From an uncultured Clostridia bacterium (GTDB lineage Bacteria > Bacillota > Clostridia > Oscillospirales > Ruminococcaceae), in the NCBI GenBank assembly GCA_947627465.1, contig CANQWD010000007.1:36139-100138 (forward strand): DNA of 64,000 nucleotides. The letters run 5' to 3'. The notes below the pieces were generated by a model. The model did no database searches, was not told the origin of the DNA, and saw only the letters and a list, made by a program, of their open reading frames with translations. Made by a program: the position numbers and the translations under genes. Positions 42,525 to 52,384 of the stretch are shown here, one piece after another. Within the stretch, counting starts at the first letter, position 1. Each line of letters starts with the position of its first letter.

Positions 42525-43589
42525 TCAAACTTTCTCTATCCAGCCCATATCGTCGGGAAGCTTGCCGTACTGGATACCGGTCATGGTGTCGTAGAGCTTC
42601 TGCGAGATCGGACCTATCTTGTTGTCGTTTATCGTCATGATCTTGTCGCCCCATTTGAGGTGACCTACGGGCGAGATAACAGCCGCCGTGCCCGTGCCGA
42701 ACACCTCGTCGAGCTTGCCCGCGTCGTAAGCGTCGGCTACTTCCTGAATGGTAATGCGGCGCTCGGAGACTTTCATTCCCCACTTCTTGCAGAGTTCGAG
42801 AGAAGATTTTCTCGTTATGCCGGGCAATACCGAACCGGTAAGCTGAGGAGTAATAACTTCGCCGTCGATTACGAAGAATATATTCATAGAGCCTACTTCT
42901 TCTATGTACTTCTGCTCCACACCGTCCAGCCAGAGCACCTGCTCGTAATCTTGGTTGTGAGCCTCGTCTTGGCTCTTAAGCGAAACAGCGTAGTTCGCCG
43001 CCGTTTTCGCGAAGCCCGTGCCGCCGCGAACGGCTCTTACGTACTTCTGCTCAACATAGATCTTAACGGGGTTAAGTCCCGTTGAATAGTACGCGCCCGA
43101 CGGAGACAGGATTATCAAAAACAGATAGTGGTCTGCGGGCTTTACGCCTACATACGGGTCGGTTGCGAAGATAAACGGGCGAATGTAAAGCGACGCGCCG
43201 TCCGTGTGGGGAACCCAGTCCTGTTCAAGTTCAACAAGCTTTTTAAGCGCTTCAAGCATAAAATCCTCGTCGAATTTCGGGATAACCATACGCTCCGCGG
43301 AGTTGTTCATACGCTTGAAATTCTCCTGCGGACGGAACATTTGCACGGAGCCGTCCGCGGTTCTGTACGCTTTCAAGCCCTCGAAAATTTCCTGACCGTA
43401 ATGCAGACACATTGCGGCGGGCGACAGCGAGATTTCACCGTAGGGTACGATACGCGCGTCGTGCCAGCCCTCGCCCGCGTCATAGTTCATCACGAACATA
43501 TGGTCGGTGAAAACATGACCGAAGCCGAGCTTTGTTTCATCGGCGGGTTTTGCCTTGGGAGCAGTTGTCTTTTGAATTTTAAGTTCCAT
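42525..43589 (-). CDS. ilvE: Branched-chain amino acid aminotransferase
   Basis: 354 residues, the size of the BCAT (IlvE type II) family. Signatures: [13 protein letters not shown] (about 63-75), the PLP-lysine region near [19 protein letters not shown] (about 195-213), GSMNIFFV (about 245) and the phosphate loop [11 protein letters not shown] (about 260-270), then [12 protein letters not shown]. It moves the amino group between 2-oxoglutarate and Leu/Ile/Val in the cytosol, in both synthesis and breakdown. AAGG site upstream and its own promoter. No other branched-chain pathway gene is near. Confidence 0.95.
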   Translation of the reverse strand: MELKIQKTTAPKAKPADETKLGFGHVFTDHMFVMNYDAGEGWHDARIVPYGEISLSPAAMCLHYGQEIFEGLKAYRTADGSVQMFRPQENFKRMNNSAERMVIPKFDEDFMLEALKKLVELEQDWVPHTDGASLYIRPFIFATDPYVGVKPADHYLFLIILSPSGAYYSTGLNPVKIYVEQKYVRAVRGGTGFAKTAANYAVSLKSQDEAHNQDYEQVLWLDGVEQKYIEEVGSMNIFFVIDGEVITPQLTGSVLPGITRKSSLELCKKWGMKVSERRITIQEVADAYDAGKLDEVFGTGTAAVISPVGHLKWGDKIMTINDNKIGPISQKLYDTMTGIQYGKLPDDMGWIEKV

Positions 43590-43653
43590 TGTGGATTACC
43601 TTCCTTTGTTGTGGGGGAGTATTTGGCTTCCCGAAAATTATTTATACAGATTT

Positions 43654-43682
43654 ATTTTACCACTTTTTGCAGCCGTTGTCAA
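43654..43682 (-). promoter_or_regulatory. Sigma-A promoter of ilvE
   Basis: Minus strand TTGACA (43682-43677), 17 bases, TAAAAT (43659-43654), about 65 bases before the ATG. Confidence 0.8.
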
Positions 43683-43755
43683 CTACTTTGCCAAAATAAA
43701 ACGCTTTTATTTTGTGCGGCTTCTCCCCCATAACGGAAAAATCAAGTTTACTATA

Positions 43756-43784
43756 TTGACTTTTGTGCGTTTATAGTATATAAT
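43756..43784 (+). promoter_or_regulatory. Sigma-A promoter of the exported protein gene
   Basis: TTGACT (43756-43761), 17 bases, TATAAT (43779-43784), divergent from ilvE. Confidence 0.78.
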
Positions 43785-43879
43785 AAAAGATAAAGCAGCT
43801 TTTGACATTCTTATGTTTTTTGCAAAGAGAAAAATATAGGTCAGAATTGCTGTAAAAAACAAAAGGTAGGAAAATTATT

Positions 43880-44875
43880 ATGAAAAACGCAAAAAAGAAA
43901 CTCAGTGCAATTGTCGTTGCGATTATGACGACAGCGTCATTATCCGCGCCGGCTTTTGCCGTAAAACCGGCAAACAAAAACAGTTTTATTGAAACGCTTT
44001 TAAGCCGCCACAACAGCATATCTCTTTCCATTAAAGAGAATGGCGATCTTGGTTTGGACACATCCGCGCTTCAAGCCGAAGAACATGAAATTGACAAACA
44101 GCTGTCCGGGCTTGGTGTGGAATCTCTTACAACCGAAGAAGTTTTGGAACGTTTTGGAGAAAACGATGCGGGAATTATGCCATACGTGTTAACTCCAAAA
44201 TCCGATAACATTTATTGGTATACATGGAGAAGCACCGTTACAACACTTTATGACAGATATGAAGTTCAGACATTGACCGCTTCGGTAAAAGGCGGCAAGC
44301 CTTCCAAATTGCTTGAAACGGGCGCTGTTGTACTTCAGAATAAAAAAAATTGGAAAGCGGGTGCATTGAAGGTATTGGGGCTAACCGGAAAAAAGGGAGT
44401 AACATATTTACTAAACCAAAACAGTGTAACCAAAATCGCGAAAAACGCATACGATTATGCAAAGGCATATATAAAGGGACTCTCAGCCAAAACCGTTATA
44501 ACCAATGTGAGAGCAACATATTCTTATAATGCATATACAACGGCATCATTTAAATATGTTAAAAAAGACGGGGACCCGGACAGCAGCCAGCGGTGTACAT
44601 ATATATCCACAAAATGTGAAGTGGCGCTGCACGGAAGCTTTCCCACATTCGTTTGCAAAAACGGTATCAACCATCCGAAAATAGTTACTTTTGATGAGAC
44701 AATTATCGCTTCCCCAAATACCTTTAATAACAATATGGCTGCCGTAAACGCATTCCGTTCGCCGTTTGCGCCCACGCGCGCGTATTTGAACGGAATTGAC
44801 CTCTACGGACTTGAAAATAAAAAGCTTGTTACCGTCGGCGCTCTTCGTCCCGAATTTATCGCGTACCTTGCATAA
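43880..44875 (+). CDS. Exported protein of unknown function
   Basis: 331 residues with a signal peptide (KKKLSAIVVAIMTTASLSAPAFA, cleavage near residue 27, no lipobox). The mature part has a helical stretch and a C-terminal beta-rich domain with two Cys (CTYISTKCEVAL). Its DNA is visibly richer in A/T than the surrounding genes, which may point to later acquisition. It resembles in layout secreted Firmicutes proteins of unknown function. It heads a two-gene plus-strand unit. Confidence 0.8.
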   Translation: MKNAKKKLSAIVVAIMTTASLSAPAFAVKPANKNSFIETLLSRHNSISLSIKENGDLGLDTSALQAEEHEIDKQLSGLGVESLTTEEVLERFGENDAGIMPYVLTPKSDNIYWYTWRSTVTTLYDRYEVQTLTASVKGGKPSKLLETGAVVLQNKKNWKAGALKVLGLTGKKGVTYLLNQNSVTKIAKNAYDYAKAYIKGLSAKTVITNVRATYSYNAYTTASFKYVKKDGDPDSSQRCTYISTKCEVALHGSFPTFVCKNGINHPKIVTFDETIIASPNTFNNNMAAVNAFRSPFAPTRAYLNGIDLYGLENKKLVTVGALRPEFIAYLA

Positions 44876-44894
44876 TCGAAAAGAGAGGAGAAAT

Positions 44895-45332
44895 ATGAAA
44901 GCTTTCAACAAAATACTCCCAATCGCGATAGTCGCGGTTCTGTTGGCAGCGCTTGCCGCAGTTTTAATCTTGACAGATAAAAGCGTCCGCGAGCCCGCCG
45001 TGAATCCCGTATACGAAACTCATTATCTCACCGCGGACGAGGCTTCGGAATATCAAGCTCTCAGGGATAAATACGATTATCTGGCGCCCGAATACGGCCT
45101 GTTGAATTACGAGAGGTCGCTTAAAGACGAGCTTGAAAAAAAGGAAAAACTCTCCGAGGATGAAAAAACCATTCTGTCGACTCTGCCGGTCACGATAGAA
45201 CGCGCGGAAAAATCTCTTGAAAACGAGCCGTCTTTAGAAGAGCTTAAAGCACAAATGGACGCTCTCGGCACAGTCGAACCCGTAAGCGGTACGGATTATT
45301 CAATGGAGCTTGAGGTCGAAGTCAAGGGCTGA
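44895..45332 (+). CDS. Small membrane-anchored protein
   Basis: 145 residues from MKAFNKILPIA, with GAGGAG 6 bases before the ATG; an upstream in-frame extension overlapping the previous gene is rejected. One N-terminal membrane helix (about 7-27), then a charged, coiled-coil-like extracellular domain (AEYGLLNYERSLKDELEKKEK-type). It follows the exported gene by 19 bases and ends before a terminator. Function unknown. Confidence 0.72.
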   Translation: MKAFNKILPIAIVAVLLAALAAVLILTDKSVREPAVNPVYETHYLTADEASEYQALRDKYDYLAPEYGLLNYERSLKDELEKKEKLSEDEKTILSTLPVTIERAEKSLENEPSLEELKAQMDALGTVEPVSGTDYSMELEVEVKG

Positions 45333-45353
45333 ACCAATGAACCAATAAACAGC

Positions 45354-45377
45354 AACGGAGAGCGCAGGCTCTCCGTT
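45354..45377. terminator. Terminator between convergent units
   Basis: A 10-bp stem AACGGAGAGC/GCTCTCCGTT with a 4-base loop, between the plus-strand unit ending 45332 and the minus-strand gene ending 45384. Confidence 0.75.
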
Positions 45378-45383
45378 GTTATG

Positions 45384-46628
45384 TTAGAACTTGTAAAAAT
45401 CCGGGTGTGTAACGTCGTGAAAATCCGCCGTGACAAGCCCCAAATAATCTTGCGCGGGAATTATTTTCAAAACCTTGTTATCGGACACATTTCGGAAGAT
45501 CCATAGTTCCGTGCCGTCGGGCAGTTTGGTTAAGTTTTCCTCGCAGTACAGCCTAAGACCTTTGTCGTCCGGGTTTCTGCCGTTCGTCACGATAAAACCG
45601 AAACTCGAACCGCCGCGGTTGATAACGTGAGCGTAATAGCCGTAGGTTTTAACGGCGCGTTCCACGGTCACATTGCGTTTTTTAGCGCCTTTCGCGTCGG
45701 ATATTGCTGAGATAACGCATATCAAATCAAAAACAATCGCAATAATCAAGGTTACTGTCATCCATTTTGCAAGCCGTCCGGAAGTCCAATCCCTTACAAA
45801 CAGGGCATATATGATAAAAGAAATCATACAAATGACAAAGGCAGTAAACACTAACTGCCAAAAGGTAACGCGCGTAAGCCCGATAAGCGTTTGCTTGTCA
45901 AAATAACCGTTGGCTTGCGCTTTCGGGCTTTTCTCGGTCAGCAGGCGAACCGGCTCGTTTTGACGAACCGGCTCGTTTGAAACTTTCGGTTCATCTTTTT
46001 TCTTAAGCGTTGCGAGCGCGCCGCCCGCGCTTTCGGGAACGGCGGGGTTTTCTGGAGCGGCGGGACTTTCGTTTTCAAATATGTAATGCGGCGAGAACTC
46101 GCCCTCGGCGACCACGTACTTTGATTCGGGATACGCCCATATATATTCGCCGTCGCGGTATTGAAACACATAAAAACCCATGCCGACCGGCTGATCTAAA
46201 TCGGCGGAGCTTATCATATACTGATTTTTTTCGTCAAACTTATCCTCGTCGTCAAAGACAATCCACCCGGATTTATGCTCACTGCGGTTTTCTCGCTGAT
46301 AGGAAATAACGTCCGCCGTTTTAACGCGCCGCCGAACCGTTATCTCTTTGTTTTCGAGCTTTTTGCGGTCGTCCCTGTTGCTGCTGATTGCATAGGCAGT
46401 CATAGCGATGACATTCAGCCCCGACAATATTCCGATAATCGTCAACAAGACCGATTGTCCTTTTTGCGTGTTCCACTCCTTTACACTCGTCAAAAGCATA
46501 CCGCCTATCAAAATGCAAGGCAAAATCAGTATAAGCTCTGTGAAAAAATAATATCCGATAGTTTTGCCTATGCCCATCCGCATTTTTTTCTTATAAAGAA
46601 ACTCGCGGTCGATGATCTTTTTGTCCAA
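45384..46628 (-). CDS. Multi-pass membrane protein with two repeated halves
   Basis: 414 residues from a TTG with AGAGGTG six bases upstream; a GTG three codons earlier is an alternative. Two membrane-helix pairs (about 25-80 and 255-310) are each followed by a soluble beta domain opening with a related phrase (EITVRRRVKTADVISYQ and NVTVERAVKTYGYYAHV), then W/D-rich text. So it is an internal duplication of a two-helix plus domain unit, loosely like DUF3592-type proteins. A Pro/Ala-rich linker joins the halves. Function unknown. Confidence 0.75.
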   Translation of the reverse strand: MDKKIIDREFLYKKKMRMGIGKTIGYYFFTELILILPCILIGGMLLTSVKEWNTQKGQSVLLTIIGILSGLNVIAMTAYAISSNRDDRKKLENKEITVRRRVKTADVISYQRENRSEHKSGWIVFDDEDKFDEKNQYMISSADLDQPVGMGFYVFQYRDGEYIWAYPESKYVVAEGEFSPHYIFENESPAAPENPAVPESAGGALATLKKKDEPKVSNEPVRQNEPVRLLTEKSPKAQANGYFDKQTLIGLTRVTFWQLVFTAFVICMISFIIYALFVRDWTSGRLAKWMTVTLIIAIVFDLICVISAISDAKGAKKRNVTVERAVKTYGYYAHVINRGGSSFGFIVTNGRNPDDKGLRLYCEENLTKLPDGTELWIFRNVSDNKVLKIIPAQDYLGLVTADFHDVTHPDFYKF

Positions 46629-46650
46629 TGCACTCACCTCTTTATTATGA

Positions 46651-46696
46651 AAACGCCGATTTACCGCTCGGGAAGAAGCTTTTTAAATCGGCGTTT
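46651..46696 (-). terminator. Terminator of the glycogen-breakdown unit
   Basis: Arms AAACGCCGATTTA and TAAATCGGCGTTT (13 bp) lie just past the GH13 stop, followed by TTTTCATAAT on the minus strand. Confidence 0.75.
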
Positions 46697-46712
46697 ACAA
46701 AGCTTTATCGGC

Positions 46713-48602
46713 TCATATCTCGCAGTAGACCACTCCGTAATCGAACGGCGCAACGTGAATTTTGCCGTCCGCGATACCCTTTCCGTAACGGTCGAACGCC
46801 GGCTCAAAGCCGTAGAACATAGCGGTTTTTTCGTTCTTTATCTCGAACGTTCTGCCCTTGGTTGACTTGTTGAGATAAATTATCGCCGCGTCGCGGGTTA
46901 TTCTGTCGAACCGCGCGAAAACGCAGACGTTGTCGTCGCACTCGATAAAGCGCATTGCGCCTTGCTCGAACGCGCGAGTGCCCTTTCTTACCTTGGAAAG
47001 CTGTTTTACAAACTCAATAAGATCGAGGTTCTCCTCGCCCCACGGGTAACAGCGGCGATTGAACGGGTCGCGGTAACCCTCCATTCCCGCCTCGTCGCCG
47101 TAGTAGACGGACGGTATGCCGGGGAGGAAGAACTGCAATACCATAGCGCACTTCAGCAGAGCGATTCCGAGAAGATACTGCGCTCCGTCAAGACGGCGCT
47201 CCGCTTGCCAGTCCTTGTCGTGCCAGCCGACTTCCTCTCCGCCCAAACGCGTGAGCGCTCTTTCCGTGTCGTGCGTGGACAGAAAATTCATCAGCATATC
47301 CACCGAGGGCTTGGGATAGTGGTCGAGAATGGACATAATGCTGTCCACAAAAAGCTTGCCGTCCGCGTACTTGACGTAATTTAAGATCGCTTCCTTGAAC
47401 GGGTAGTTCATAACGCTGTCGAGCTGACCGCCGATAAGATAGCGGCGGCGAACGCCGTAGCTTTCCTTATTCGACGCGTCCTCCCATACTTCTCCGTAAA
47501 TCACCTTATCGTCGCCCATTTTCTTTACGGCTTTGTTGAGGTTGTCAAGGAACTCGTCGGGCAATTCGTCGGCTACGTCCAGACGCCAGCCGCGCGCGCC
47601 GAGTTTTATCCATTTCTGTAAAATTCCGCCGTCGCCGCAGATGTACTCGGTGTAAGCGGGGTTGTTTTCATCGACGTTCGGGAGCGTCGTAATTCCCCAC
47701 CAACTGTCATAGCGCTCGGGATAGGCGATAAACGAATACCACGAATGATACGGGGAATTCGGGTCGCGGTAAGCGCCCGTTTTCTCGCCGTAGCGCCCGA
47801 ACTTGTTGAAGTACACGGAATCCGCGCCGGTATGCGAAAAAACGCCGTCGAGGATTATGTCGATACCCATTTCCTTAGCCTTTTCGCAGAGTTCGATAAA
47901 GTCCTCCTCCGTACCGAGCATGGGGTCTATTTTCTCGTAATTCGCGGTGTTGTAGCGGTGGTTTTCGTGAGCCTCGAAAATCGGATTTAAGTAGATTATC
48001 GTAGCGCCCAAATCTTTAATGTACGGCAATTTCTCGATAATTCCGCGAAGATCGCCGCCGAAATAGTCGTTGTTGCGGACTATTCCCTTATCATCGGGGC
48101 GGTAGTTGGGCGTGCCGAGCCAATCCTCGCGGATAATTCTATCCTCGGGGACGTTTTCATGCTTTACGCCGCTCTTGTAAAAACGGTCGGGGAATATCTG
48201 ATACATAATGCCGCCGCGAACGCAGGCGGGCGTGTACATATTCTCGTCGAACACGGTAAGCTGGAACAGCTCCTCGCCCTCGAACACCCCGATATTCGCG
48301 CCCGTGCGCTTTATATAGCGCCGTCTGCCGTCGAGTATACAAGTGAAATAATAGTGGTGTACGCCGCAATTATTGGGCGTGAAAACGCAGGAATATATAT
48401 TGTCCTCGCCGCTTTCGTCCTGAAGCGCAAGCGCTATAAAACGCTCCTTAAATCCCGGGCGGAACATTACAAGCGTAAGGTCCGAAACGTTCATATTTTT
48501 CGGTATCCTTACGTTGTACATGGACGGCTGACCGCGCCGCAAAGCCCCGAACGGGTGCTTGTAGCTCGTGTCGAAACAGTCGAATATCGGTAAATCACTC
48601 AT
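46713..48602 (-). CDS. Glycoside hydrolase family 13, cyclomaltodextrinase/neopullulanase-like
   Basis: 629 residues, AGGAG upstream. An N-terminal beta domain (about 20-115) of the neopullulanase type precedes the barrel. Conserved regions: DGVFSHTG (region I, about 250), GWRLDVADE with the nucleophile Asp, IYGEVWEDA with the acid/base Glu, and NFLSTHDTER with the transition-state Asp. No signal peptide, so it acts in the cytosol, splitting maltodextrins or cyclodextrins or debranched glycogen. It lies just downstream of glycogen phosphorylase. The precise bond specificity cannot be read from sequence. Confidence 0.92.
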   Translation of the reverse strand: MSDLPIFDCFDTSYKHPFGALRRGQPSMYNVRIPKNMNVSDLTLVMFRPGFKERFIALALQDESGEDNIYSCVFTPNNCGVHHYYFTCILDGRRRYIKRTGANIGVFEGEELFQLTVFDENMYTPACVRGGIMYQIFPDRFYKSGVKHENVPEDRIIREDWLGTPNYRPDDKGIVRNNDYFGGDLRGIIEKLPYIKDLGATIIYLNPIFEAHENHRYNTANYEKIDPMLGTEEDFIELCEKAKEMGIDIILDGVFSHTGADSVYFNKFGRYGEKTGAYRDPNSPYHSWYSFIAYPERYDSWWGITTLPNVDENNPAYTEYICGDGGILQKWIKLGARGWRLDVADELPDEFLDNLNKAVKKMGDDKVIYGEVWEDASNKESYGVRRRYLIGGQLDSVMNYPFKEAILNYVKYADGKLFVDSIMSILDHYPKPSVDMLMNFLSTHDTERALTRLGGEEVGWHDKDWQAERRLDGAQYLLGIALLKCAMVLQFFLPGIPSVYYGDEAGMEGYRDPFNRRCYPWGEENLDLIEFVKQLSKVRKGTRAFEQGAMRFIECDDNVCVFARFDRITRDAAIIYLNKSTKGRTFEIKNEKTAMFYGFEPAFDRYGKGIADGKIHVAPFDYGVVYCEI

Positions 48603-48624
48603 AATTATCTCCTATATAACAGCT

Positions 48625-48650
48625 TTTCCGCCGGCTGCCGCCGGCGGAAA
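48625..48650. terminator. Intercistronic hairpin between glgP and GH13
   Basis: A perfect 11-bp stem TTTCCGCCGGC/GCCGGCGGAAA with a TGCC loop, without U-tract on the minus strand. It may adjust expression between the two genes. Confidence 0.5.
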
Positions 48651-48692
48651 GCCGTGTTTTTTAATTATTTGCTCAAATATCGTGCGTCGCTC

Positions 48693-51089
48693 TTATTTCA
48701 AATTCCAGATGTCGCGCGCGTAATCCTGAACAGCTCTGTCGGCGGAGAAGCGTCCCGCGCCCGCGATGTTCATCAGAGACTTCTTGTTCCAATCCAAGGG
48801 GTTCTCATAAACGTTCGCGATGTAGAACTGCGTGCCGCGGTAGCTGTCGAAGTCAGCGAGCGCCATATAGTAGTCCTTGTTCTGAATAGAGCCTGCCACT
48901 TCCTCAAACGTCGCGCCGTTTATGCCGTTGTACATTCTCTTGATAACGTCCGAGATAACGGGGTTGTTATCAATGTAATGCTGCGGGTTGTAGCCTTTCA
49001 TACGCATATCGTTCACCTCGGGAGTTCTCATACCGAAAATGAAGATATTATCCGTGCCGACAGCCTCATGAATTTCAACGTTCGCGCCGTCGTAAGTGCC
49101 GAGCGTCAAAGCGCCGTTCAGCATAAGCTTCATATTGCCCGTACCCGAAGCTTCCGTACCCGCAAGAGAGATCTGCTCGGAAACTTCCGCGGCGGGCATA
49201 AGAATTTCGGAAAGCGTAACTCTGTAGTCCTCAAGGAAGATGACCTGCATTTTCTTAGAGATAACGGGGTCGTGCTTGATTTCCTCGCCAATGCACCAGA
49301 TCATCTTGATTATCTGCTTTGCGATATAGTAGCCGGGCGCCGCCTTTGAAGCGAAGATATACGTTCTCGGAACATACGGCGCGTTCGGGTTCTGCTTCAA
49401 ATAGTTGTAGTCCGCGATGATGTTCATAGCGTTAAGCTGCTGACGCTTGTACTCGTGAAGTCTCTTTACCTGAACGTCGAAAATGCTGTCAAGATTAAGC
49501 TTTGTGCCCGTGGTCTTTTCAACATACTCCGCGAAGCGCTCCTTGTTATTGCGCTTGATCTTGCCGAGCTTTTCGAGAACGCTCTTGTCGTTCGCGAACA
49601 CTTGGAACTTGATAAGCTCCGAAGCGTCCTTTTTGAAGCCCTCGCCAATGCACTCGGAAAGCAGATCGGTAAGCTCCTTGTTGGACTGGAGCAGCCATCT
49701 TCTGTAAGCGATACCGTTCGTGACGTTCTTGAACTGGTGGGGCTTGTCGAGATACTGGAGACGGAAAACGTCGTCCTTGATTATCTGCGAGTGCAGCTTC
49801 GATACGCCGTTTACGCTGTGAGAAGCCGCGCAGCAGAGATATGCCATGTGAATTTTGCCGTCCTGAACGATAGACATCTTGGAAACCTTGTCGCCGTCGC
49901 CGGTGCGGTTCATAAGATCCTCGCAGTAGCGGCGGTTGATCTCGCAGATTATCTGATAAATTCTCGGAAGAATGCGGCGAACCAGATCCTCGTCCCACTT
50001 TTCAAGCGCCTCGGACATAACCGTGTGGTTGGTGTAAGCGAATGTGCTCGTAACGATATGCCATGCCTGCTCCCAGCCGTAGCCGCACTCGTCGAGCAGA
50101 ACACGCATAAGCTCGGGGATAGCGAGAGTGGGGTGAGTGTCGTTAATGTGAATGGCAACTTTCTCGTGGAAGTTGTCGAGATTGCCGTAAACGCGCATGT
50201 GGCGCATTACGATATCCGCAACGGAAGCCGCGCACATAAAGTACTGCTGTCTCAAACGCAGAGCCTTGCCCTCTGCGTGGTTGTCGTTGGGGTACAGAAC
50301 CTTTGAAATGGAGTGCGCGATATTGTTCGCGCCCAAAGCCGTAGCGTAGTCGCCCGTGTTGAACGATGCCATATCGAACGACATGCTCTCCGCGCTCCAA
50401 AGACGAAGCTTTGAAACGCCCTTGCTGTCGTAACCCGAAACATACATATCATAAGGAACCGCCGAAACGCTGTTATAATTTACATACTCAAGACGGTGGT
50501 TGCCGTCGTCCCACGATTCGTTCACCTGACCGTCAAACTTTACCTCAACGGCTTGGTCGGGCACGGGCACCAGCCACGCGCCGCCGCCGGGCAGCCAGTT
50601 GTCGGGAAGCTCGGTCTGCCAGCCGTCTACTATCTTCTGCTTGAAAATGCCGTACTCATATCTTATTGAGTAGCCCGTAGCGGGATAATCGCAGGTAGCC
50701 AGACCGTCCATATAGCAAGCCGCAAGTCTGCCCAGACCGCCGTTTCCGAGACCCGCGTCCGGCTCCTCCTCGTAAACTCTGTCGATCTTCACGCCGATCT
50801 CCTCGAGAGCCTTAGCCGCTTCGTCCTGCATACCGAGATTATACAGCGAAGTTTTGAGCGAACGTCCCATAAGGAACTCCATAGACAGGTAGTAGACCTG
50901 TTTTCTGCCCTTGGAGTTGCAGTCGTGCATAAAGTTGTGGCGCTTCTCTTTCATATAGTTTACGACTATCGTGGAAAGCGCGCGGTAGATCTGCGTTACG
51001 GAAGCGTCTTTCGGGTTTGTACGGAAGTCGTACTCCAATATTGATTTGAGATGACTTAAAAGTTCGTCTTTGCTTATTGGTGAAGTCAT
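48693..51089 (-). CDS. glgP: Glycogen/maltodextrin phosphorylase
   Basis: 798 residues from MTSPISKDE, with AAAGGGG before it; 14 upstream codons are excluded. Family signatures: EEPDAGLGNGGLGRLAACY (about 110-130), IHINDTHPTLA (about 330), and the PLP site EASGTGNMKLMLNGALT (about 645), with KRLHEYKRQ before it. It removes glucose-1-phosphate from non-reducing ends of alpha-1,4-glucans in the cytosol. The operon with the GH13 enzyme gives phosphorolytic and hydrolytic breakdown of stored or imported glucans. It has a good promoter of its own. Confidence 0.97.
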   Translation of the reverse strand: MTSPISKDELLSHLKSILEYDFRTNPKDASVTQIYRALSTIVVNYMKEKRHNFMHDCNSKGRKQVYYLSMEFLMGRSLKTSLYNLGMQDEAAKALEEIGVKIDRVYEEEPDAGLGNGGLGRLAACYMDGLATCDYPATGYSIRYEYGIFKQKIVDGWQTELPDNWLPGGGAWLVPVPDQAVEVKFDGQVNESWDDGNHRLEYVNYNSVSAVPYDMYVSGYDSKGVSKLRLWSAESMSFDMASFNTGDYATALGANNIAHSISKVLYPNDNHAEGKALRLRQQYFMCAASVADIVMRHMRVYGNLDNFHEKVAIHINDTHPTLAIPELMRVLLDECGYGWEQAWHIVTSTFAYTNHTVMSEALEKWDEDLVRRILPRIYQIICEINRRYCEDLMNRTGDGDKVSKMSIVQDGKIHMAYLCCAASHSVNGVSKLHSQIIKDDVFRLQYLDKPHQFKNVTNGIAYRRWLLQSNKELTDLLSECIGEGFKKDASELIKFQVFANDKSVLEKLGKIKRNNKERFAEYVEKTTGTKLNLDSIFDVQVKRLHEYKRQQLNAMNIIADYNYLKQNPNAPYVPRTYIFASKAAPGYYIAKQIIKMIWCIGEEIKHDPVISKKMQVIFLEDYRVTLSEILMPAAEVSEQISLAGTEASGTGNMKLMLNGALTLGTYDGANVEIHEAVGTDNIFIFGMRTPEVNDMRMKGYNPQHYIDNNPVISDVIKRMYNGINGATFEEVAGSIQNKDYYMALADFDSYRGTQFYIANVYENPLDWNKKSLMNIAGAGRFSADRAVQDYARDIWNLK

Positions 51090-51136
51090 AGTTTTGTTCC
51101 CCTTTCGTTGATCACAAAAATAATAATACACTTTAT

Positions 51137-51165
51137 ATTATACATCATCTCACCGCAAATTTCAA
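51137..51165 (-). promoter_or_regulatory. Sigma-A promoter of glgP
   Basis: Minus strand TTGAAA (51165-51160), 17 bases, TATAAT (51142-51137), about 45 bases before the ATG. Confidence 0.78.
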
Positions 51166-51302
51166 CCCTTTATCCACAAATACGTAAAATTAAAACAAAT
51201 TCAACAAGCGTTATTTGGCATATTGCACAAAAACGCTGCTGATTTCTTTCGCAAAATGTGCAATTTATATTATTCTTTGTGGAGCAATTCAGGCAGAACC
51301 GC

Positions 51303-51335
51303 AAAAAGCCGCACAGCCCGAAAGCTGTGCGGCTT
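51303..51335 (-). terminator. Terminator of the small exported-protein unit
   Basis: A 12-bp stem AAGCCGCACAGC/GCTGTGCGGCTT with a 6-base loop, followed on the minus strand by TTTTTGC. Confidence 0.88.
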
Positions 51336-51341
51336 GAAAAT

Positions 51342-51656
51342 TTATTGCGAATTGGATTTCTCGGCGTCGCGGTTCGCGACAGCTTCTTCGATAAGCGCGT
51401 CCACTTCGGATTTGTTGTATGTCTTGACCGTTCCCGCTTCCACCTTTTCCGGGTCGGGGAAGACCATATCATACCGAATATAGCCCACATCGTCCACCTT
51501 TATAAACGTGTCCTTGTATACCTCTATCTCCTCCGGATGAGCGTCCGCGTATTTACCAAAAGTGATAAGCTGAATCGTGTCCGCTATAACAAGAATCAAC
51601 AAAAGCGGCACCACGATCATCAAGACCGTCAACATGATTTTTTCGCGTTTTGACAT
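51342..51656 (-). CDS. Small membrane-anchored protein
   Basis: 104 residues, GGAGGTG before the ATG. One membrane helix (about 8-28) follows a basic start; the remaining 75 residues are extracytoplasmic and acidic, with YIRYDMVFPDPEKVE and a helical tail. It lies 15 bases after the frameshifted exported-protein gene and shares its terminator. Function unknown. Confidence 0.7.
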   Translation of the reverse strand: MSKREKIMLTVLMIVVPLLLILVIADTIQLITFGKYADAHPEEIEVYKDTFIKVDDVGYIRYDMVFPDPEKVEAGTVKTYNKSEVDALIEEAVANRDAEKSNSQ

Positions 51657-51671
51657 AATACCACACCTCCA

Positions 51672-52293
51672 TCACGTTGGGTCTTCAATTTGTTGGAACC
51701 AATAATAAAAAACTTTTTCGCCCGAGCTTTTAGCCCTGTGAAAATACACACAGCATTTACTTGTGGAATTTGCCGCAGTACCGCTGACCAGTATTTTTTT
51801 ATTGACTTTTGAACCGAAAATGACTGACATATCATATTCAGACCATTCATTAGAGATGCTACTATACGTATAAACGGTAATTTGATATTGATTTGCCGCC
51901 TTAAACTTTGTGGAGATTTGATAAGAATAATCCGTGTCATCCGGTGCCCCGACAAAAATAGGTGTATAATCATTCATCTTTTTAATGTTTATAAGCCCTT
52001 GATATTCACTACCGTCGCTAATATCCATTTCTATATTAGCATGCTCCCAATCAGCTTCATCGGAAAGAGCTTGAACTTCATCAACGGGTCGGGGGGGTCA
52101 TTTCATCAAGATTTATTACTTGACAAACCTCTCCGTTATATTCCGTATAATATTCTCCGTCTTCGACCCAACAATTGTAATTTCCCACACGAACCGTTTC
52201 ACGCTGTTCGATTGCTTCTTCCGCATAAACGGTTACCGTTGACGATAATGCGGCAACGACCGCTAAGAATAATGCTGTAATCTTCCTCTTCAT
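51672..52293 (-). pseudogene. Exported protein interrupted at a G7/C7 tract (possible phase-variable gene)
   Basis: The frame from 52293 (GGAGGT before ATG) encodes a signal peptide (MKRKITALFLAVVAALSSTVTVYA) and about 45 mature residues, then reads through C7 (G7 at 52091-52097 plus strand) into a stop. Removing one C joins it to the downstream frame (PVDEVQALSDEADWEH... down to 51672), giving about 206 residues with a C-terminal beta domain (FGSKVNKKILVSG, YYWFQQI). The protein family is not recognised. The unit has a consensus promoter. Slippage at the tract could switch it on or off; a sequencing error is the other explanation. Confidence 0.72.
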
Positions 52294-52355
52294 AATAATT
52301 TACCTCCAATAATGATTAAAATTAAAAGTTTTGGATAATATTTATTCTCAAATCC

Positions 52356-52384
52356 ATTATATATTAAATAAGCTATTATGTCAA
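52356..52384 (-). promoter_or_regulatory. Consensus sigma-A promoter, exported-protein unit
   Basis: Minus strand TTGACA (52384-52379), 17 bases, TATAAT (52361-52356). Confidence 0.8.
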
